From Bugulina stolonifera (lineage: Eukaryota; Bryozoa; Gymnolaemata; Cheilostomatida; Bugulidae): a stretch of 64,000 nt of DNA. The notes under the pieces are model-generated. The model was not told where the DNA came from. It searched no databases and saw only the letters and a list, made by a program, of their open reading frames with translations. Both the position numbers and the translations under genes were made by a program. Shown one piece after another: positions 21,301-30,904 of the stretch (position 1 is its first letter; each line of letters starts with the position of its first letter). Location of the stretch: positions 434,001 to 498,000 of the forward strand of contig OW285197.1 of assembly GCA_935421135.1 (NCBI GenBank), given 5' to 3'.

Positions 21301-21589
21301 CTAAAATTAATAACAAAAACAAGACATCCTTCAACATCGACATTTACAGTACAAGCATGTTCATACAAATTGTGATAGTAAGCTATAATATGCTTTGATC
21401 ATGGTTTCAGATGGCAATACGACCTCTTGGCTCCCAATAGGTGCCAAAGTGAATTTACATTGTAAAGGCTACCAATACATGGTTAAAGATTTACTCCACA
21501 TAGTTCAATAATATCAAAAATAAATAGTGGCTACATGCAAAAGAATTACACTGAATGCCATGAACATGACTGTTTATAGTGTTATTTAC
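21301..21589 (-). other. Intron 1 of the hydrolase-like gene (289 bp)
   Basis: GTAAATAAC donor and TTAATTTTAG acceptor; AT-rich, nothing else recognised. Confidence 0.8.
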
Positions 21590-21646
21590 CTTGATATAGG
21601 AGGCAAGTCTTCTTACATAACTGTCTCCAACTATTGCAATTTTCAT
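21590..21646 (-). CDS. SGNH/GDSL hydrolase-like protein, exon 1
   Basis: Start ATG at 21646 gives MKIAIVGDSYVRRLASYIK and then donor AAG|GTAAATAAC. GDS at residues 7-9 is block I with the nucleophile Ser9, right after a hydrophobic strand, as expected for the family. Only 19 codons, so it would be missed by ORF length filters; it was found because exon 3 lacked block I. The intron of 289 bp to exon 2 is phase 0. The promoter region above 21646 shows no recognisable motif. Confidence 0.83.
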
Positions 21647-22784
21647 TATTTTAAGCTGTATAGTTTGTACTGTAGATATTCAAGAATTCAAATTGGTGAC
21701 ACTTGCTAAGCAAAATACCAAACAGTATTAATTAACTTGCATTAAGCATTAATACGAATATATTTCTTCGCTTGTCCAACAGAGTTGTACCCTAATCGGT
21801 AACACAATAGACTAATAGTTTGCACCTCAAACAAAGTAATTAAATTAATTTAAAGCTGCATCCTATACGTTGACCAAAATTAATAAAAAAACAACTGGAA
21901 TTTAACAAAAAAAACTTGCAGCATCGATTTATCACATGTTCATGGTGTCATAATGCAATGTTTTATGCTCCAACCTTCAATCCGAGAAAAAATTTTCAAC
22001 TTTACACACTGCAAGTTATACTTGAGACATTTACTACTACATTTAGAAAATAGAAACATGATATGTACCTTTCTATTTGGCTAACTTTCTTCTGGTTTGA
22101 CTCTACACGATAAACACACCCAGACTAAAATTTGTCAGAACAGGCTGTACCTTTATATAGGCAGGTAAATATAATTCAATGAGATGTAATGGAATGTTTA
22201 GTCCTAGTTTACAGAGATATTGTAGCTGAAATTTTTGGTTAGCTATGATACCTGTTGTACTTTGCCATCTAAGCAAACACAGAAGGTAATAATTATAGGC
22301 TCCCATCTCACCATATCCAACGAAAGTAGTGGAGTCAATCAAGGACATTTGAAGAGTTAGAAGATAATCTAGACACCAAACCTTCTGAACACTTTGTTTG
22401 AAGTATTACAAAGCATAGATTATGAAGATTTGTACTTAGACTTGGTGCTTAGTGATTATTGAAGTCCCATGAAATGTTCAGCTTTTCCACAACACTGAAA
22501 TAGTTCAACAATTTGAGGAGTTTTAGCAAGGTAGGATTGGTGTGTTACTATTTCAAGTTAGCCTCACAAAAGTTAGACTTCCAACTACCTAAACTAACTA
22601 GATAATTCACTCCAAATAGTTAATGAAGTTTTTTTACTCTCAGAACCAGAGGATGCTCTGCAGCAAATTAAATATCAACATACATTAGAATGACTCCAAC
22701 ATTCAGTTGTGTTGCCTTATTCAACTTGATAAAACATGATAGATAGATAATCAAGGACAACATCCTTCAGTGTCTCTGCCATAC
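21647..22784. other. Non-coding stretch with weak minus-strand exon signals
   Basis: Mostly AT-rich. One minus-strand stretch from an acceptor-like GTGTTCAG near 22384 to a donor-like ATG|GTGAGA near 22319 is open (KVWCLDYLLTLQMSLIDSTT), but its phase does not fit the exon candidate at 22785-22923. I leave it as unproven. Confidence 0.35.
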
Positions 22785-22923
22785 CTACAATAATATATTG
22801 TGGTTTAGCACTAGTCACTCTGGTTTTGCAGCAATAACGCAAGTTGCCTGCAAGGACATAGGTTCCGCCAATGACCTGGAGGGGAGGTTTTTTGTCCCGG
22901 AAAATGTTTTCACTCTGTGCCAT
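22785..22923 (-). CDS. Possible first exon, unidentified protein
   Basis: ATG at 22923 opens 46 codons plus one base up to a donor-like GTAG|GTATGG. The peptide begins MAQSENIFRDKKPPLQVIGG and has mixed, protein-like composition with two adjacent cysteines (RYCCKTR). The 70 bases above the ATG are the most CpG-rich in this part of the window (22960-23010, GGCCCCTCGGCTCGCTC), as at many animal 5' ends. Without splicing the frame continues to a stop at 22717. I do not recognise it and found no in-phase next exon. Confidence 0.4.
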
Positions 22924-22954
22924 ATCGAACTATAATGATATCCAGCTCTAGTAG

Positions 22955-23020
22955 CTGTGGTGGCCCCTCGGCTCGCTCTGCCACTGGGCAGCCGCGTTAA
23001 AGAACTATGTTTGGCCTCAC
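22955..23020. promoter_or_regulatory. Local CpG-rich patch, possible promoter
   Basis: A G+C- and CpG-rich patch in AT-rich surroundings just upstream of the minus-strand ATG at 22923. Promoter function is inferred only from composition and position. Confidence 0.25.
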
Positions 23021-24303
23021 GGATATTATCATTATTATTCGTTAATTGATAGCATCACTTCCTCCAGATTATTCTGAGCAGGGTCTCGATGCTTTCTGAG
23101 AAACTGATGTCTTTAAAGTGAAAGTATGGTACTGGACTTTGGGTGCATTATTCATAGATATAGCATGTATCATGCTGGTCATTGCTTCAGGTCTGGCTAG
23201 TTACACTAATTCCTTAGACAAGGAGACATCAGTTTGAGCTAGGCAACCAACAAAAGTCAAAGAACTCCTACATTGTATATATAGAAATAATATTACTGCT
23301 CTTGCATCTGGTTTAATTGTCACACACATAGATGTACATGTAAGTAATGTTAATGTACTTGTATAATAAGGAAGCACCAAATTTGAAGAGAATAGGTTGA
23401 ACAATAGCTACAGTAATGTTATGTTGCTTGTCTGTAAAAAGTACATGTAGACAAGATACTGAAGCTATCACTTGTGTGTATTGCCCTTGGCCCTACATCA
23501 AATGCCAGCACAATTATACACTAGCAAAAATATGAAACTAAATGTTTATGCACTTTGTACGATATTGAAATGTTTGACTTGGCCACTGTTAGTTTCTGAT
23601 TGTAAAAATTTTAAATAGCTGACCAGCAGGTTGAATATGCAATACATGTCCTGTACATGCACATGTATTGCTACTGTGAGCGGTTGAGACCGGCCCTGTT
23701 TCTAGGTCTGAGCTTGTATACACAATTTCTGACTGCACTAGCTGTACATGTACAATAAATTACTGTAGACCGAGAGACTCTAATACACGCAAGTTTCTAT
23801 TAATAATTAATAGAGAAAGTTCTACATGTAGCTATACTTATTCAGTTCATGTCGCTATGATGAAATTTAACTGTCTCTCTTTGTATAGGCTAATGTGTAA
23901 ATTCAAACCACAGCAACTTTCTCTAAAATGGGTAGCAAAATTTTGTTATGATGACTTTATGCTTGTTTCTCTAAAAGATTTTAAATCTTTAACTCCTGCA
24001 CTATGATTATAGTACCATATTTAAAGTGTGATACTGAACAGCTTGGCCTGCAACACACGTATTGCACATGTACTACAAATATAATATTATACTTTAATTG
24101 TCTTGCCCACCAAACTCAAATGATTGAGACTGCCAGTAACTCTATGTGATGAATGTTATAGGTACATGTAGCATTATCGTTCACAAAAAGTTTTCACAAT
24201 AATAGTAACTCAATTGTGGAAAATACATGTATTTGTGGCAGAATTTTGTTGTTGTAAATTAACAGAATTTGTGACATGCATGCAATCATGTACTTTGCTA
24301 TAG
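23021..24303. other. Non-coding stretch
   Basis: AT-rich, with many TACATGTA octamers and one 11-bp inverted repeat (23639-23671). No supported exon. Confidence 0.45.
23639..23671. other. 11-bp inverted repeat made of ACATGTA motifs
   Basis: GCAATACATGT (23639-23649) is followed after 11 bases by ACATGTATTGC (23661-23671), an exact reverse complement; the loop itself contains TACATG. Confidence 0.6.
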
Positions 24304-24413
24304 ATGTGGATGTTCCTGCTATATGCAGTACTTCTAGCACGGCTGGCATACGAGCATTATTGATACAAGAATCTGCAAAATCTGCAAAAAGGGCAGCTCA
24401 GACACCTTTTATG
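24304..24413 (+). CDS. Internal exon candidate, strand ambiguous
   Basis: An acceptor-like TTTGCTATAG (ending 24303) and a donor-like ATG|GTAGGA bound 110 nt that are open in one frame: two bases, then VDVPAICSTSSTAGIRALL and an Ala/Lys-rich end (SAKSAKRAAQ). It ends in phase 0 and would join in frame to 25673-25744. Against this, the minus strand has a strong acceptor (CTGCCCTTTTTGCAG near 24383) and also a long open frame (FADSCINNARMPAVLEVL…) over the same bases. Product not recognised on either strand. Confidence 0.3.
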
Positions 24414-25672
24414 GTAGGATGCCTTTATAATGAAGTATGCAGCTAAAGAGTGGCAAATGTAGTGATGGACTGTTGCCATAGTCACAAGATGACTTCATTC
24501 CACGCGAACAGAGAGAAAATAGTAAGATGAAGTCGACTTACAGGTTCAACCTCCTCATGCTTTGCAGAAAAAAAAAACCTTCAGCTCACTATATAGGCCT
24601 ACATGTATTTTGGTGCACTGAGTAAGCTAACATGCACAAACAGTTAATCTAAATCGCTGATGACTGGAACTCAATATTATTAGGTTCTGTATAGGATGTT
24701 GAACATTACATGTACATGTATGTGCAATGTCTCACTGTTACAGGGTTCATGTCTATGTTCAATGCAGCCCCTCTTAGGTTTGTTGAGTTTGTGCTACTAT
24801 AAGCAGAGTTGTGTCCTCTTGCCCAAACTTGACCAGCTAACACTATTCAATGCTGCTTAGAACACAGTTTTATTAATAAAGCTCAACTGTTTGCTTTATG
24901 ACTTATATGAAATTTATTGTATTGTGGCCTGCTGTTCTAAATATAGCCTGTAGTGGAAAAGCATGGAATATGCATGTAAGGTTTTATGTACTTGCTGGTA
25001 CAGATCTAGGGTAGTGAGATGCTGGTTCCTATGAAACCATAACAGCAATTCATGCTGCAATACCAGGACCACAACTACATGTAATCTTATCCAAAGAATT
25101 GTTTGCTGATAAAACATTGACAGGACTCAACTATGTGATATCATGCGTTACACATGGTTGTTAAATTAAGTGATTAAGCAGAGTTGCAAACTGAATGATC
25201 TGTTATATTTTAGCAAACAATACAGAAAAATTTAAATTGTAATAGAAAATGCCTGCCCCAATGATGTAATGAAAAGGCAAAGTTTGACTAAAATTTACAT
25301 AATCCCAACAGTATTTTAGTATTACAATGTAGTATATTCATATTGTTTTAAAAAAATTACAAATGGGAGTTATATAAAGAAGTATTAACAAAACAATGAC
25401 AATAAATGTAAAATGGCTGATTGAAAATGTATCAGTCAGTATACTACTTGATTAAAACATAAATCTAGTACAGATTAGTCCGTTGCAGTATGCTAATTCA
25501 ATAACAGACTAATAAATTGGCAATGGAAAAATTTTCTAGGCCATGAAATGTAAAAAAATTGAAATACTAAATGTTGCTAATACATGTATGTTGATAAATA
25601 TGCATGAACCAGTCAAGCTTTGTAGTATGGCTATACTAGTTTCTTGACCCTGGCCTTTTCATCTACATGTAG
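24414..25672. other. Non-coding stretch or intron
   Basis: AT-rich; would be the intron between the two plus-strand exon candidates. It contains the minus-strand microexon-like 24542-24559. Confidence 0.4.
24542..24559 (-). other. Microexon-like 18-nt segment
   Basis: On the minus strand a long pyrimidine tract ending TTTCTGCAAAG precedes 18 nt and a donor GTAAGTC. The segment reads CATGAGGAGGTTGAACCT. Such small candidates arise by chance; it is listed because several with the same donor lie on this strand between 24.5 and 28.1 kb. Confidence 0.18.
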
Positions 25673-25744
25673 AAAGATGTAGCAGATCCCACTGGAGCCA
25701 AGCTGGTTGGCATCAATCCAGCAAAGTTTCTACTCTTAGTCTAA
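25673..25744 (+). CDS. Possible terminal exon, in phase with 24304-24413
   Basis: After acceptor TTCATCTACATGTAG the plus frame reads 23 codons (KDVADPTGAKLVGINPAKF…) to TAA at 25742-25744. It starts in phase 0, matching the end of the candidate exon at 24413. Composition is protein-like. The minus strand is also open here. No poly(A) signal was identified close by. Confidence 0.3.
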   Translation, partial: KDVADPTGAKLVGINPAKFLLLV

Positions 25745-25755
25745 AGTTTGCTTAC

Positions 25756-25775
25756 CAGTCCACATACACTGGTCA
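25756..25775 (-). other. Microexon-like 20-nt segment
   Basis: Minus strand: strong acceptor CTTGTCTGTTTGCAG, then TGACCAGTGTATGTGGACTG, then donor GTAAGC. Both sites are close to consensus. It lies immediately beyond the stop of the plus-strand exon candidate, so both need not be real. Confidence 0.2.
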
Positions 25776-26654
25776 CTGCAAACAGACAAGAAAACAGTAT
25801 TACATTGTACTAAACACATGTCCAACCACAACCAGGTGCTGTTGCAGAGCAACAGAAACTGCAGATATTTGTATTGGCAAAACTGAAAACAAAACTGCCT
25901 GCATTTTAAGGGCTGATCTGAATAGAATTGACAAAAGAGGAGAATATCTTGTTGAATGTTCAACTATGTCTGAGATAACTTAATCAAAAAACAACCACAC
26001 CAAGTCATTGCCTGAAGAAATACATGTAGATCTCTATGAGCTACCATTTAGCAAACATGATTTTAGGCCATGTTTTCTTATTGTCATACTTGTTCAATTG
26101 AACTTACTAAGCAAATTAAAAGGTATTTTGCGATTTCTATGGCAATGACTTGGCAAGACACTGCTGCTACACGTTGACTTACCCTGCAATGAGGTCATGA
26201 TTGCTATTTTATGTGGGGCGTGTATGTGTGGGTGTGCGTGGTTATTAAATAAATCCGATGTAAATAACCACCATTGATCACAATGGAAGTAGTGATGTGC
26301 TCCCTCTCTCCGTTGCTTTCTCTCGATAGACTAAATAGATAATTAGAAAATATTAACAAAGTAAAAACTGGATTTAATTATAGAATGATGTTTTATCTCG
26401 GTTCTACATGAAATATGATATTATCATAGCAGTCTGCCAGTTCGGAAATGACTGTCTTCACTTTGGTCTGATCAAACACCTCCAACCGTCTCTATTTCTC
26501 GCCTTCACTTGCCAACTATATGCTTAGAATTATAATAATTATGCTCTCTCACGCCCCATACACATAAAAATGTGGAGTGCACAATTTGTAGAGCAAATGA
26601 AAATATACATACAATGTACATGTTATAGCTGTCGATCTTGAACATAAAATATCA

Positions 26655-26830
26655 AGTGACTTACCTGTTCAATATTGTTCTGCCTACAGAAACAAATGCA
26701 ATAGAGTGCAGCTAGTGATTCCAACTCAGGTTGATGATGCACTATTCATGAGACTTGATCACCCCAATCTATCTCTCAGAAATGATATTATGTTGATGTT
26801 GCCTTATGCATCTGTACCTTCAACTGCCAA
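26655..26830 (-). repeat. Diverged duplicate segment A, with 19-nt microexon-like core
   Basis: Similar along its length to 28068-28245, sharing ATTCATGAGACTTGATCA-like and CTGTACCTTCAAC blocks. On the minus strand both copies hold 19 nt between an AG acceptor and GTAAGTC. Here the core is 26665-26683, preceded by a good tract (TTTGTTTCTGTAG); read as 1 + 18 nt it gives QNNIEQ. Confidence 0.55.
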
Positions 26831-27152
26831 TGCATCATACTATACATGTACATGTACATGCAGACACTAAAAAATTAAAAATATGATTTAGTTGCTTGCA
26901 CAAGGTATAAGATCTACATGTACATATTAAATCTGCAAAGTTTCAATAGTTAGAATACCTCATTGATGTACTGCACTTCAACATTAGGTTTAATATAAAG
27001 AATGGAAAAGAGACTACAGCATGTGTACCAACATTCTGTCAGATACCATAGAATTTGTGCATCTGGGCTAGCTAATGGCTATTGTAAAGAAAGCTTTTTA
27101 GCAGGATGTTTGGCAGCCAGTATTTAGTTACATTGTTTAGTCAGTATCTTAC

Positions 27153-27164
27153 CTGCTTATGGAG
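27153..27164 (-). other. Microexon-like 12-nt segment
   Basis: Minus strand: GCATGCCTCCTTAG, then CTCCATAAGCAG, then donor GTAAGATAC. Very small; chance is a serious alternative. Confidence 0.12.
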
Positions 27165-27737
27165 CTAAGGAGGCATGCAGCATTGTTGAAGAGAGATGAC
27201 TGGAACAGACCAGGTAATGCTACTAATAGTTACATGTAATATGCTCTGTTGAAGTGCCTAAAAGTATAAGAAATTTATTTAAAAAATGATAATAATGATA
27301 TTCAACATGTTCTATCGAGAAAAAACAATCTGGTGACATGTTTACATCGCATACATGTACATGACTAGCTCACTAAATTGCAATGTACACAGTGTTTTCC
27401 CACCTTAATGCTATATATGTTTACATCAAAGCCATCTAGTTAAAAGAAGTAATCAGAGATAAAATATTATAACTGCTAAAGTCAGTTAGTATTTCAAAGA
27501 ATACAACATTAACTTATAAGATGAGTCCACCAATCTCAAAGGAGTACAACAGAACAACTCCTATTATACTGCAATGTGTGTCTCTCATAAACAGCATTGG
27601 CCACACTTGACAGAGTTACGTTCTCTAAGTGTTCGTTCGCTTGGTGCTTGATGACATTGACACGGTAAGAATTGGGTTTAATCATAGAATTGCAGGAAAT
27701 ATAATACATATCCTTACAAATATTCTCCCACACCCCA

Positions 27738-27761
27738 TACATGTACATGCATGTACATGTA
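27738..27761. other. 24-bp perfect palindrome of ACATGTA units
   Basis: Two TACATGTA octamers meet around a central ATGCAT, giving a perfect 24-bp palindrome. It is the longest example of the octamer family noticed in the window. Confidence 0.7.
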
Positions 27762-28067
27762 GATGATAAAACTTGAAATTTGTGCAACAATTAGTTCAAG
27801 TTATACAATTGAGGAAATGCCAATGAATTTTATCCACAGATGAAATTTCGTGAATATCATGACATATAACTAATATGTACAGCAACTGCTTCAATAGCAT
27901 GGGTAAATGTTTAGAAAAATGACTCTTCGTCTACATGTATCTACACGTACAATGTACATGAATATGCATACTTAATGTGTGTTTGTTCACAGATAGACTA
28001 TTGGAGGTGTAGCTCTATAAAAATGAGAATAACAAGCAACTCAAATTGAAGCTCGACTCTTTCAAAA

Positions 28068-28245
28068 ATTGACTTACCTGTTTAGGATTATTCTGTCTAC
28101 AGTTCCAGATACAATAGCTTAATATAACTAGTAAGTCCAACCCAGAACCATTCTGCACTATTTATGAGATTAGATCACTCCAATCTCTATCTCAGAAATA
28201 ATATGTTGGTGTTAGCGCATGCTTCTGTACCTTCAACCGCTCCCA
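28068..28245 (-). repeat. Diverged duplicate segment B, with 19-nt microexon-like core
   Basis: Partner of 26655-26830. The core is 28078-28096 on the minus strand, between GGAACTGTAG and GTAAGTC; read as 1 + 18 nt it gives QNNPKQ. Acceptor, donor, length and reading frame are kept although the surroundings have diverged. Confidence 0.55.
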
Positions 28246-28564
28246 TTTACAGCTGCTGTTGGAACAGCCACTATCAATTATAAAAAATCATGCATACATG
28301 CAGTCGATTTACGAAGGGTAGGATGTACTTATACATGCAAATGTTGAATCTATGCAGTTTCAACAAATCATATTCAGATTGAAAGTAATGCTTTATACGA
28401 TACAATAGTATGTAGTGTCAAAATACTTGGAGCCTACAGTGTAACCGAGTGATCTACATGTAATTCATCCTTACAGAAATTTGCTTTTGTTTGATGTTTA
28501 TCTTCTACTTCAGAAGCAATTCCGTTGAATGCTTTAACTAATTTTTTTTCCCGTTTACCTTATG

Positions 28565-28606
28565 TTGTAGTAGTGATGTTGTAGTAGTGATGTTGAAGTA
28601 GTGATG
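28565..28606 (+). repeat. 14-bp tandem repeat, three copies
   Basis: TTGTAGTAGTGATG occurs at 28565 and 28579, and with one change (TTGAAGTAGTGATG) at 28593. Confidence 0.9.
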
Positions 28607-28624
28607 AAAGTATCTCTTTTGTAG

Positions 28625-28727
28625 ATCCGGTGCAAGCCAGTCATCGAAAACAAGTTTCCAACAGTGCCAGCCTCACACAGTGCCTGAATGTCGCCTGTTA
28701 ACAGTAGTGAAAAGTAGATCTACATAA
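28625..28727 (+). CDS. Weak exon candidate after a strong acceptor
   Basis: The acceptor TATCTCTTTTGTAG (ending 28624) is good and the following sequence is richer in G+C than its surroundings. All three plus frames stay open for 20 to 33 codons; the longest begins SGASQSSKTSFQQCQPHTV and ends at TAA near 28727. With all frames open the coding frame cannot be chosen. Product unknown. Confidence 0.22.
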
Positions 28728-30638
28728 GAAAACAGGTAAAACAATGAGATATATAAAGTGACATAATGGTGATAATCGTTTTAATAAGACACCCTAACTA
28801 AATAGGCAGGTAACGCACAGGATATTACAGTGATATTACAGATAAAATTAATCTAGACTATTAGTTGTGATTATTTTTAGTCACAAGAGTCTGTAAAATA
28901 TTGAAAACTGTACATACTAAGTGCAATCGCTAACAAAACAGAAATGTATTTCATATTCTAGGTTTTCACCTAATTATTTTTAATTTAAAACCGTCTATTA
29001 TATGTCTATCATATTTTTCGATTAATTTTAGGTGTTACTAGCTATGCCCACTCAGTCCCTGGTAGGTTTGACCTGTGGTAATTGGTACTATATTAATGCC
29101 AACATCTCGTTTGCAATGAAAGTAATCAGGACTATTGATTACTTGACATCACTGTTATTGTGCGACTGAGTAACGTCAATTGGCATCAGAACAGGGGTGG
29201 ACAACTCCTACTAGTAAAATCAGATGCATTTGAAACATTTGTGGCTACCCTTTCGCCATCTAGCATCTCTTTAGATATTTGAATGTATGCTTATAGAGAT
29301 AACAAGCAATGCCAACATAGTGAGTTTGTACAAAATCTCAAATGCTTAAAATTAATTTTAAACTCCATGTATCTCAAGACAACTACTGCATATTCCCTGT
29401 TCTACAGGATGCCTGTATAACATGTTTCTATTCAAATTCAAAAACACTCACTGTTTATGTTGTAGTGAAGAAAGCAAACTTCCTTACCTCACCAAGACAT
29501 TTCCCAATAGACAACTTCCAATGGACACCTCCATAATGTAGCCTATTTCTTTCCAATAAACTGAACAAACCCTTCAATAGATAAAGAACCACTCTTCAAT
29601 GAATCTAATCCCAGACAGAGGCAGCAAACATGTAGAAATGAATGACTATTACTAGCCATCATAAATTGGGATTACGCAAAATAGGTCAAAACTAATTTAA
29701 TGTAGGCTGCCAAGAGCAGCTCCTAGTAGTAGATAGTATGCTCATTTTAAAAGAGCGGGAAACTACTTAGCTCAATACAAACCACGGAAAATTTAATCAT
29801 TATGATCATTTACTTTACTTTGACAAATTTTGGAGATGTTGCAGTAACTGAAATCAACCTACTATTTCCCATAGATATGTTCTGTTGTAGTAAGAAGAAT
29901 TAGTTTCCTCACATGTCTCGAAGATGCATAGAGGAGCTAGAGGCAGACTAGACTGCAATCAACTTTAACAGAACAACTTTCCATGTGGCACAAACTTTCT
30001 CCAATAGCCTCCAATTGACTCTGATGTTGCTTGTAGAGTGTTCAAGTTGCTGCACACCATACTGAAAAATAGAGTAACCGACAACGATATTTCATATTAC
30101 AAGCTACAAGCGGATGACTAGTGTAGGCAGCTTCTACATTGTAGTTTTTCTTGTCATCGGCAGACTGATATCAGTCTGTAGCCCAAAGAAACTATCAAAA
30201 TTTAAAATAAATTTAATTACGAGTAGGCCTACAACCATTGTATGCCTACTTCTACTTGTAGTTACTAGTTAAGTTTACTGTAACAATGTGCCTAAAAAAG
30301 AAAACTCTATCAACTGGCAAATATGACTAAGATGCAACGTTTCTATATAACAGTAGCCTAAGTGGAACACATTCATCTACATAGCATTTACATTAACAGC
30401 TACAAAAACAACAATGAAAATTAATTCAAAATGAAAGCAAGGTTGAAATTTTTAGTAGCATTTTCTCAAGGCAAATACCAGCTAAAGTTATTTGAACACC
30501 TACATTAAAAGCTATCTAATAACGGTGTTTACAGTACTGGATGACTAACAACACATCAGCTAATAGAGAAGCTAAACAGTATCAGAAAGTATTAATATAG
30601 CACTCTCATTGGTAAAGCTGCTACCTGCGGAGGTAACA
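28728..30638. other. Mostly non-coding stretch
   Basis: AT-rich, with one weak minus-strand first-exon candidate (29488-29534). No repeat family was recognised. Confidence 0.4.
29488..29534 (-). CDS. Weak first-exon candidate
   Basis: Minus-strand ATG at 29534 begins MEVSIGSCLLGNVLV and runs 15 codons plus two bases to a donor GAG|GTAAGG. Only the ATG and donor support it. Confidence 0.18.
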
Positions 30639-30750
30639 ATGGCAGCTATATTGACAAGCCGGAAATACAGCACGATGAGGGGCCTAAATGTAGGCCGTTA
30701 CCCAAGCCAGCCAAATATGTGCTGGCCGAGCCACTGGCTGTCTGGGGAAG
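30639..30750 (+). CDS. Possible first exon abutting the satellite array
   Basis: ATG at 30639 sits in a good Kozak-like context (AACAATGG). Thirty-seven codons plus one base lead to a donor GAAG|GTAACA. The peptide begins MAAILTSRKYSTMRGLNVGR and is rich in Trp, Pro and Ser further on. This 110-bp stretch is clearly richer in G+C and CpG than its surroundings. It includes a small GGCCTA/TAGGCC hairpin. If real, the next exon would have to lie in the 150 bp before the satellite or beyond at least 33 kb of satellite. Not recognised. The minus strand also shows an acceptor-like TTACCTTCCCCAG here. Confidence 0.35.
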
Positions 30751-30904
30751 GTAACACAACTTCAGAATAGGTAAATATTTAGACTGGTGTCTGCACTGAT
30801 CACAACAGTTGCGTCCCGCATTTACGCATGGTGAATCACAGGCTAAAATAAAGTGCAGGTGAGGAAAACTCCCAATTTTTTTTCAAAATAATTTTCCTTG
30901 ACAT

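Larger units (their letters stand above)
25745..28564. other. Non-coding stretch with duplicated segment and microexon-like signals
   Basis: AT-rich. It contains a diverged direct duplication (26655-26830 and 28068-28245), a 24-bp palindrome (27738-27761) and several minus-strand segments with consensus donors. No long coding exon is supported. Confidence 0.4.

Noticed and set aside
22103..22348. 81-codon minus-strand ORF
   Set aside because: A donor-like site cuts it early, the rest is AT-rich and hydrophobic without family features, and its phase does not match the nearby exon candidate.
24655..24680. Second CTGATGA box as a possible hammerhead
   Set aside because: No GAAA box or paired stems at the required distance.
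24914..25117. 67-codon minus-strand ORF rich in Leu and Gln
   Set aside because: Biased composition, no splice or start support.
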